DNA of 64,000 nt, from positions 756,001 through 820,000 of the forward strand of contig OY754964.1 in assembly GCA_963576475.1 (NCBI GenBank), given 5' to 3'. The DNA is from Molanna angustata. Its lineage: Eukaryota; Arthropoda; Insecta; Trichoptera; Molannidae. A program made the translations under genes and the position numbers. This document shows positions 55,911 to 64,000 of this stretch, one piece after another (the first letter of the stretch is position 1; each line of letters starts with the position of its first letter). The notes below the pieces were generated by a model that searched no databases, was not told where the DNA came from, and saw only the letters and a list, made by a program, of their open reading frames with translations.

Positions 55911-56399
55911 TTATATTCAATTTATTGAACAATACACCAATCACCTAACAGGATTCTTTTCAATTTTCTTAAAAAGTTCAGTCAGAAAGAGTTTGGAATT
56001 ACTTAAGCAATTATACAATGTCATTTTATTCTATTTAAGAAAAGTAGTCTTTATATTTGTCGAATGCCTTATTCCTGGTTGATATTCAAACTGAATCGTA
56101 TATTTTCAATCTTATTTTTTTTTATTATTTTATTTTATTTATTGTCAATAGCTTCGTACATACATATTACAATAAAGATTACAATTTAAATGAGCCAATT
56201 ATAGACAAACACAATTTCAACTTATAATAACGCTGAAAAGGTAAATAAATGAATAAATTGTTTGAAACAGACTCGCCAATGCAGATCCCGTGCAATGCGT
56301 GAATCAACCTACACTTATTTCTTATTGATTATTGATGTGTTTAGTTCTCTATAATAATTGTTAAAAGTACAAAATTCAACTAACTCAACAAAATTCAAT
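55911..56399. other. AT-rich DNA without a recognised gene
   Basis: Nothing is recognised. Confidence 0.5.
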
Positions 56400-56651
56400 A
56401 TGTGTGACGTAGACGATACAATAATAAACTATTCAACTTATACGAGACGAATGTTATTTTATTGTAACTGGAAGACTTCGATAACTAGGACTTTTATTTT
56501 CCTCGTGGAAGATGATAAAACCGGAAGATCGGAAGACAAAAGACCGAATATTAAATGTAGTTTTAATCCCAAAATAGATAAAAGAAATAATGTTACAGTT
56601 CGTAAGTCATGTAAGTGCCTGATTGGCATAACATGTAAAATCGGTTGTTGA
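56400..56651 (+). CDS. Hypothetical small Lys/Cys-rich frame
   Basis: An ATG-started frame of 83 codons, MCDVDDTIINYSTYTRRMLF to a Cys-rich end (CKCLIGITCKIGC). It has no hydrophobic signal at the N-terminus and no family that I recognise. It may be chance. Confidence 0.2.
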   Translation: MCDVDDTIINYSTYTRRMLFYCNWKTSITRTFIFLVEDDKTGRSEDKRPNIKCSFNPKIDKRNNVTVRKSCKCLIGITCKIGC

Positions 56652-56831
56652 AATATGCACTGTAATCCCGAAACGAGCATAATGCTCATTCAAATATTGT
56701 TAATTAGCACTACGCGCTAATGTTTTTAATTGTATGTACTCGAAAATAGCCAACTGCGGAATCACCGCCCAATTCTTAAAATCAAAATGTTATACCTACA
56801 TTGAAATCTAAAGTAATAAAGCAATCAAAAT

Positions 56832-56873
56832 GTTAGTGTTTGTGTGTGTGTATGTGTGTGTGTGTGTGTTTGT
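56832..56873 (+). repeat. (GT)n microsatellite
   Basis: GTGTTTGTGTGTGTGTATGT-type run of about 40 nt. Confidence 0.85.
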
Positions 56874-57799
56874 CTCACGCCTTCTGAAAAACCAAGAGCA
56901 TCTAAAAATCTAATTTATGTGCGAACGTGTACCTGTATACCTGATGCAGTGTCACGCTAAAAATAATGCGATAAAAATGCTGAATTTTAAAAATATTTCA
57001 ATAATTATTTTTTTCATACAAAATTTTCCAAGTCGTATCTGTCAAAAAAGTGTACATTTTGCACGCAAATATCTGTTAGTTTAAAAGTTAGAAGTACGTA
57101 TTTACACGAAAAAAATATATTTTCAAGTATAACTTAGCGTTTGAGTGAAAAACATGGTGAATATTTTGTATAATTATAATGTTTAACTTATTTTTAATGT
57201 AAGCGTTTTGTACATGAACGCCGCCATTTTAATATCTTTTCATACAATATTTCATTTTCCTACCGAATGAATATGTTCTTGAAAATAATAAACCTTTGAA
57301 TTAAATGTAATTATGAAATAATAAAATGAAACACAAGACATTACAGCAAGTTTTAAGACATATATTGTAAAAATGTGTTTATTATTAGTAAAGATTTAAT
57401 AATATTTGATTTTTTATAATTTGTAAATAATATTTGATTTTTCTGACAATTTTCATTTTTATGGCATCGAACAAACCAATGTAGGTACCTACATATTCAA
57501 AAAATGTCTCCATAACATTTGATATTTTTCACATGTTGGAACATGGTTACTATGGTAACGGACACATTCTGATATTCAAATAAAATTTGTTATGAATCGA
57601 ATTTATTTAGAACATTGTTGTAGGTAGGTACCTACCTAATACTATTTACTTACAAATCAACAATATACTGATTTCCTATAGGAAAATTATTTTATTTATT
57701 TATTTATGTTTGTATGAATGGATGCATGTATGCTATGTGCTCCTAAACCGTTTGTCCGATGACAATGAAACTTTGGTGAATTGTCGAGCGTATGCCCGG
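56874..57799. other. AT-rich DNA without a recognised gene
   Basis: Nothing is recognised apart from short TAGGTACCTA-type palindromes near 57483 and 57625. Confidence 0.5.
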
Positions 57800-57802
57800 G
57801 AT

Positions 57803-58450
57803 GGTTTCTGGATTTAAATTTTTTTCTTATTCTTCTTCTTCTTCGTGTATTTGGTCATTTTACCAATGAAAGCGGAATATCCTGGGAAACGAAGGTCCGA
57901 CTGCCCCTCCATCTCTTCGCAGGTCTTCCAGGACGGTTTCTGGATTAAAACTTTTTTCTTCTTCTTCTTCATCGTGTATTTGGTCATTTTACCTATGAAG
58001 GTGGACTAACCTGGGAGAAGAAGGTCCAATTGTCCTTCTATCTCTTCGCAGGTTTCTGGATTTAAACTTTTTTCTTCTTCTTCTTCTTCTTCTTCTTCGT
58101 GTATTTTTGGTCATTTTACCTATGAAGTTGGAGAATCCTGGGAGAAGAAGGTCCATCTGTTCTTCCAACTCTTCGCAAGTCTTCCAAGACGGTTTTTGGA
58201 TATAAACTTTTTTCTTCTTCTTCTTTTTCTTCTTCATCGTGCATTTGGTCATTTTACCTATGAAGGTGGACTATCCTGGGAGAAGAAGGTCCAATTTTCC
58301 TTCCATATCTTCGCAGGTATCTGGATTTAAACTTTTTTCTTCTTCTTCTTCGTGTATTTAGTCATTTTACCTTTAAAGGTGGAGTATCCTGGGAAAAGAA
58401 GGTCCTTTTATCTCTTCGCGGTTCTTCCAGGATGGTTTCTGGATTTCAAC
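57803..58450. repeat. Minisatellite of about 115-140 bp units with (TTC)n tracts
   Basis: About five imperfect units, each with TTTCTGGATT, TTTTTTCTTCTTCTTC, GTGTATTTGGTCATTTTACC, CCTGGGAGAAGAAGGTCC and CTCTTCGCAGGTCTTCCA. Length differences lie largely in the TTC tract. The Lys- and Arg-run frame on the minus strand is an artefact. Confidence 0.88.
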
Positions 58451-59700
58451 TTTTCTTAACCGACTGAAGGGACGGGATGTAATGAAGGGTAGGGATGCAC
58501 TAAAGGGCCTGAAGGGACGGGAGGTATTGAAGGGCCTGATTGGAAGGGACGTAATGATGGATTGAAGGGACGGGAGGTTCTGAAGGGTCTGAAGCGACGG
58601 TTCATGGAGTCTAATTCATTTTCTTCTTAATTTTATGTAGACCTTACAGTTTTTACACAAACTATTTCCTTTAATCTTTTTCTTCGTTTTCTTATTTTAT
58701 GTAGAACATGGGTGAATTTTATACAAACTCTTTCCTATAGATTAATCTTCTTCTTCTTTTATGAAGACCTTTTAGTCAGTTTTTATACAATCTATTTCCA
58801 ATAGTCTAATTCTTCTATTTTATGTATTTTATCATATTTTATGTAGACCATTGGAATAGTTTTTTATACAAACTATTTTTTATAGTCTTATACTTATTCT
58901 TCTCTTTTTTATTTAGACTTTTGGGTTAGTTTTAAGTCTAATAGTCTATTGTGCACACTTGATGAAAATACATATGTAAAAACGAATGGGATGTGAGATG
59001 TGACGATGTAATCTGCACTAGAATCTTTTCAATACTTTTGTTTAATCAAATTTAAACCATTTATATCATCTTATTTTGAATAATTTTCAACACCTTCATA
59101 TTTGATTTCGTTGACGATATTTAAATAATGGGGGTTGTGGCCATAACTGAACTCTTCACAACGTTTATATTCAAATTAAAAACTATTTACTATAGTTTAA
59201 GTCTTCTTCTTCTTCGTTAATGTAGGCTTTTGTGTCAATTTTAAGTCTATAAGTCTAATTGTGCAAAAATATAATGCACACTTGATGAAAAAATATATAA
59301 ACGAATGGGATGTGACCAACACTAGATCTTTTCAGTACATTTGTTTAATTAAATTTTAACCACATCCCAACATCCAAAATTACTAAATGTTCAATAGGTA
59401 CATATTACAATTTGTTTTCGATGATAATATTTAAAAATGGGGGTTGTGGCCAAACCAATCTCTTTACAACGTTGATAAACAGTCATATTTAAAACCATTT
59501 CGCATAGTCCATGCGTGCAGAAATTGTATATTATACTTCATTCACACTTTATAGCAATATATTAAAAATAATGAGTTGTGGCCATCACTTGAACATTTTA
59601 CAATCAAATTCAATCATATTTCAAACCACTTTTCATAGTCCGATTTTGCAAAATAATTGGGTGACAATATTATAAAAACGATTGCCTTTTCCTTCACAAT
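58451..59700. repeat. Field of degenerate tandem repeats
   Basis: 58465-58600 has GAAGGGACGGGAGGT-type units. 58620-58930 repeats TTTTATGTAGACC...TATACAAACTATTTCC at roughly 75 nt. 58930-59700 repeats GCACACTTGATGAAAA, AAACGAATGGGATGTGA and GGGGGTTGTGGCC blocks. Related text (AAACGAATGGGTTGTGGCCA) occurs at 1215-1235. Confidence 0.6.
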
Positions 59701-60319
59701 TTTACATTCTTGGCCAACGGCGGGACATAAAAGCTAGTTATACAATATACACAAGGCCAGGGTCCGTTGTATTATAGTATTAGAATGCACCTAATAACAT
59801 AATATTTGTGTGATATTATCCACCAAGTACAATGTGTAAGATATAAGTGATAATATCTTACGATACAAGGAAATGATAAGATAATTATGTCGATTGAAGA
59901 CGCAGCATCACGGCATTTCTGGTCCAGTTCCGATCGGATACACCGACCTCACACATTCGATAGAAATCAATCACAATATCTATACAATATCTATAAACAC
60001 GATCAAATACAGATGATACATACATACATACATAAATATAAAATCACGAACGTGTCAACATACACGGAGAAAGAAATTAAACCGCGTCGAATGATGTTCT
60101 ACAAGAATTTTGTTATTTCTTTACACGTTTGAATATAGAGAAAAAGAAATCTTAAATTAGCAAGTGTGGAGTGTTCAAGAATCTATATGCTATCGCTCTG
60201 AGAAAAAGATAAAATTCTGTTTGTAAAATTTAGAGTAAATATTTTTCAATAGAACCCTGGACTTCTAAAACCAAAATATTTATCTCAATGGCGTAAGTAC
60301 ATATTATATATTATTTCAC
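59701..60319. other. AT-rich DNA, one short frame
   Basis: An ATG-started frame of 81 codons at 59887-60132 contains a CATACATACATA run and has no recognisable homology. It is probably chance. Confidence 0.4.
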
Positions 60320-60600
60320 TACCCCAATGGGATATAGAGGGGACTTATGAATTCGCAATTTTAAGGTTATTTTTTATTGCAGATTATATAGTATCATGCT
60401 AAGATTGGATTTTGAAAGTTTCATCACAATGTATCTGTGACGTGTGTGCTGTATACTAAGTAGGCATGTAGGCGTGTTCATTACTCGATTATTTTTTTTT
60501 TTGCAAATTTCTATATCTAATACTCACTTAGACCCCATTAGATTTTGAAGGATATCTGAATAGTGCTTCTCAATTTTTTTAACTGTCAAATATTTCAAAA
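60320..60600. repeat. Dispersed repeat shared, inverted, with 1848-2150
   Basis: This is the minus-orientation partner of the repeat described at 1848-2150, sharing GAATTCGC, TGAAAGTTTCATCACA and GAATAGTGCTTCTCA. No coding. Confidence 0.6.
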
Positions 60601-60854
60601 TGACCCCAAGCTCAGGAAAATTTTATTTTAAAATTTCTTAAAAACACATCACTTTCATAAAATGGCATTGAAGAATTATCAAATTTTCATAATAAAATAT
60701 TTAAATCAAAAATAATTTAACGAAATCATTTCATTAAAATGATGAAAATTTTGTTGGAGTGACTCGGTAGTGAGGAGTACAGGTATGGCCACGACTCGAT
60801 AGTTTTAGGATGTCTTTATTAGAAAATGGAAACAATAAAGTATATAAACAATTT

Positions 60855-60916
60855 AATTCATTCATTTCATTCATTCATTCATTCATTCATTCAATATTCA
60901 TTCATTCATTCATTCA
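60855..60916. repeat. (ATTC)n microsatellite
   Basis: Repeats of TTCATTCATTCA with one interruption (CAATATTC). Confidence 0.9.
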
Positions 60917-61636
60917 ATTTAATGATTTTAAAATAAAAATTTTCCTGAACAATATCCACGAATCGTCACTGTATTTCATAATATGTAATTACATCACCGA
61001 GCAAAATAAACTATGTAAAACACAACACGTGGCCAATAACCTCCACTAATAATTATTACGTGCAGATAATTTAAATATTTACTATTTACCACCACCACAA
61101 GCTACCTATTTGCACAAGACGCGATGACAATGTCAAGTGGCATTTCATTACGAGAAACAACTATACAAATAACAATATACCTAATAATTGATTATCTGAA
61201 CACCGCCATATTGCTGGTCTATTTACATATGTCATTTAGCCCTATAGATAGCACATGGGCTTTATTTCTTTAATGAGAGAAAAAAATATAATAATATAAA
61301 ATAAATTTCCTCTCCTTGTTCTTTCACAATCATTTTATTGCTATGTTTTTTTTAATGTTTATCTTAGAGTGATGTATATTTTCTCTGTCTTGTTTTGCTG
61401 TACATTTGTTGATGTACATATATAATTTTGTCATACCTACTTTGTATTCTGGTTGGTAGAAAGAAATTGCCTAATGGCAATGAACCCGCTAGTGTGCATT
61501 ATATTTGTTTCTATTATGTACAAAAAAATAAATAAATTAGTAAATAAAAAAAAATTATAAAAACGGAATTACGTTTAAAAAAATCAAGAATATTTTTTCA
61601 TCGAAAATCTAACTTTTGAATGAAACCAAGTACCTA
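60917..61636. other. AT-rich DNA before the satellite
   Basis: Contains a dispersed-repeat scrap at 61465-61500. No gene is seen. Confidence 0.5.
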
Positions 61637-64000
61637 TATCTACAGTAAAATGGTGCGATGTAGGTACACTTAGGAAAGTGCAAATCTATGTCATTTTGTT
61701 AATTAATAAGTACCCACCCACATTCCACATTATAGACAAGCTTGTGTACTATACACACAGATTATCAACTGACTGTCCACTTGTATCTACAGTAAAATGG
61801 TGCGATGTAGGTACACTTAGGAAAGTGCAAATCTATGTCATTTTGTTAATTAATAAGTACCCACCCACATTCCACATTATAGACAAGCTTGTGTACTATA
61901 CACACAGATTATCAACTGACTGTCCACTTGTATCTACAGTAAAATGGTGCGATGTAGGTACACTTAGGAAAGTGCAAATCTATGTCATTTTGTTAATTAA
62001 TAAGTACCCACCCACATTCCACATTATAGACAAGCTTGTGTACTATACACACAGATTATCAACTGACTGTCCACTTGTATCTACAGTAAAATGGTGCGAT
62101 GTAGGTACACTTAGGAAAGTGCAAATCTATGTCATTTTGTTAATTAATAAGTACCCACCCACATTCCACATTATAGACAAGCTTGTGTACTATACACACA
62201 GATTATCAACTGACTGTCCACTTGTATCTACAGTAAAATGGTGCGATGTAGGTACACTTAGGAAAGTGCAAATCTATGTCATTTTGTTAATTAATAAGTA
62301 CCCACCCACATTCCACATTATAGACAAGCTTGTGTACTATACACACAGATTATCAACTGACTGTCCACTTGTATCTACAGTAAAATGGTGCGATGTAGGT
62401 ACACTTAGGAAAGTGCAAATCTATGTCATTTTGTTAATTAATAAGTACCCACCCACATTCCACATTATAGACAAGCTTGTGTACTATACACACAGATTAT
62501 CAACTGACTGTCCACTTGTATCTACAGTAAAATGGTGCGATGTAGGTACACTTAGGAAAGTGCAAATCTATGTCATTTTGTTAATTAATAAGTACCCACC
62601 CACATTCCACATTATAGACAAGCTTGTGTACTATACACACAGATTATCAACTGACTGTCCACTTGTATCTACAGTAAAATGGTGCGATGTAGGTACACTT
62701 AGGAAAGTGCAAATCTATGTCATTTTGTTAATTAATAAGTACCCACCCACATTCCACATTATAGACAAGCTTGTGTACTATACACACAGATTATCAACTG
62801 ACTGTCCACTTGTATCTACAGTAAAATGGTGCGATGTAGGTACACTTAGGAAAGTGCAAATCTATGTCATTTTGTTAATTAATAAGTACCCACCCACATT
62901 CCACATTATAGACAAGCTTGTGTACTATACACACAGATTATCAACTGACTGTCCACTTGTATCTACAGTAAAATGGTGCGATGTAGGTACACTTAGGAAA
63001 GTGCAAATCTATGTCATTTTGTTAATTAATAAGTACCCACCCACATTCCACATTATAGACAAGCTTGTGTACTATACACACAGATTATCAACTGACTGTC
63101 CACTTGTATCTACAGTAAAATGGTGCGATGTAGGTACACTTAGGAAAGTGCAAATCTATGTCATTTTGTTAATTAATAAGTACCCACCCACATTCCACAT
63201 TATAGACAAGCTTGTGTACTATACACACAGATTATCAACTGACTGTCCACTTGTATCTACAGTAAAATGGTGCGATGTAGGTACACTTAGGAAAGTGCAA
63301 ATCTATGTCATTTTGTTAATTAATAAGTACCCACCCACATTCCACATTATAGACAAGCTTGTGTACTATACACACAGATTATCAACTGACTGTCCACTTG
63401 TATCTACAGTAAAATGGTGCGATGTAGGTACACTTAGGAAAGTGCAAATCTATGTCATTTTGTTAATTAATAAGTACCCACCCACATTCCACATTATAGA
63501 CAAGCTTGTGTACTATACACACAGATTATCAACTGACTGTCCACTTGTATCTACAGTAAAATGGTGCGATGTAGGTACACTTAGGAAAGTGCAAATCTAT
63601 GTCATTTTGTTAATTAATAAGTACCCACCCACATTCCACATTATAGACAAGCTTGTGTACTATACACACAGATTATCAACTGACTGTCCACTTGTATCTA
63701 CAGTAAAATGGTGCGATGTAGGTACACTTAGGAAAGTGCAAATCTATGTCATTTTGTTAATTAATAAGTACCCACCCACATTCCACATTATAGACAAGCT
63801 TGTGTACTATACACACAGATTATCAACTGACTGTCCACTTGTATCTACAGTAAAATGGTGCGATGTAGGTACACTTAGGAAAGTGCAAATCTATGTCATT
63901 TTGTTAATTAATAAGTACCCACCCACATTCCACATTATAGACAAGCTTGTGTACTATACACACAGATTATCAACTGACTGTCCACTTGTATCTACAGTAA
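61637..64000. repeat. Satellite array, 147-bp unit, at least 16 copies, running off the window
   Basis: TACAGTAAAATGGTGCGATG recurs at 61641, 61788, 61935, 62082 and so on every 147 nt; sixteen complete units and the start of a seventeenth (63993) are present. By eye all units are identical. Each has TTGTTAATTAATAAG, a HindIII-containing CAAGCTTG palindrome and a TGTGTA-CTA-TACACA inverted repeat. No unit is open in any useful frame. Confidence 0.98.

Noticed and set aside
57989..58252. Lys-run and Arg-run protein on the minus strand
   Set aside because: It is the translation of (TTC)n tracts within the minisatellite.
59887..60132. 81-codon ATG frame
   Set aside because: It includes a CATACATACATA run and has no homology; its length is within chance for the region.
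61637..64000. CRISPR array
   Set aside because: Units are identical over the whole 147 bp with no variable spacers, and the genome is eukaryotic. The same applies to the 41-bp minisatellite at 48598.

Overview
The window looks like nuclear DNA of an insect, most probably a moth or butterfly. It is very AT-rich and its one clear host gene is split by introns that have filled with transposons. The mobile-element mix (RTE-like LINEs with ATGT tails, tRNA-derived SINEs, Helitrons ending CTAG, many TIR and foldback elements) is what I expect of Lepidoptera. Species cannot be named from sequence alone. Nothing bacterial is present: no operons, CRISPR arrays or Shine-Dalgarno logic. All calls below were made by reading, without any database search. 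|| Host gene: the minus strand from 43380 down to 27480 carries SCAR/WAVE (WASF family), the actin-nucleation-promoting subunit of the WAVE complex. Seven coding exons join in phase to 1533 nt (510 codons plus stop), with an N-terminal WAVE homology domain, a basic stretch, a very GC-rich polyproline exon, and a WH2-central-acidic (VCA) end. The stop is UGA followed by C. The same frame then stays open for 492 more codons, to a TAG at 26001. I propose a stop-codon readthrough (or recoded/alternatively spliced) isoform. This is the most interesting item in the window. || Layout: 1-6380 is AT-rich, with a few MITE-like repeats and Helitron copies. 6690-13330 is a three-level nest: a CR1/jockey-type LINE (minus) split by an RTE-like LINE (plus), into whose ATGT tail an intact Ty3/gypsy LTR element (7848-12361, identical LTRs) has inserted. 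13440-14200 is an unexplained GC-rich patch. 14373-15960 is an RTE-like remnant with endonuclease and reverse transcriptase. 17650-18960 is a copia remnant with an RTE-like insertion. 19623-19857 is a (TA)n tract. 23880-25205 is a pogo-like element with a hAT MITE inside it. 26001-43473 is SCAR; its introns hold PIF/Harbinger-like, CR1-like, Helitron, pogo, SINE and RTE-like insertions and a hairpin minisatellite. 44000-56000 has SINEs, foldback elements, a 41-bp minisatellite with higher-order structure, decayed LINE ends and a Harbinger derivative. 57800-59700 is a field of degenerate tandem repeats. 61637 to the window edge is a homogeneous satellite with a 147-bp unit. || Apart from SCAR I can support no complete host gene. 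A few open frames that look coding (839-1117, 21263-21611, 23117-23449, 56400-56651) are reported as unrecognised.
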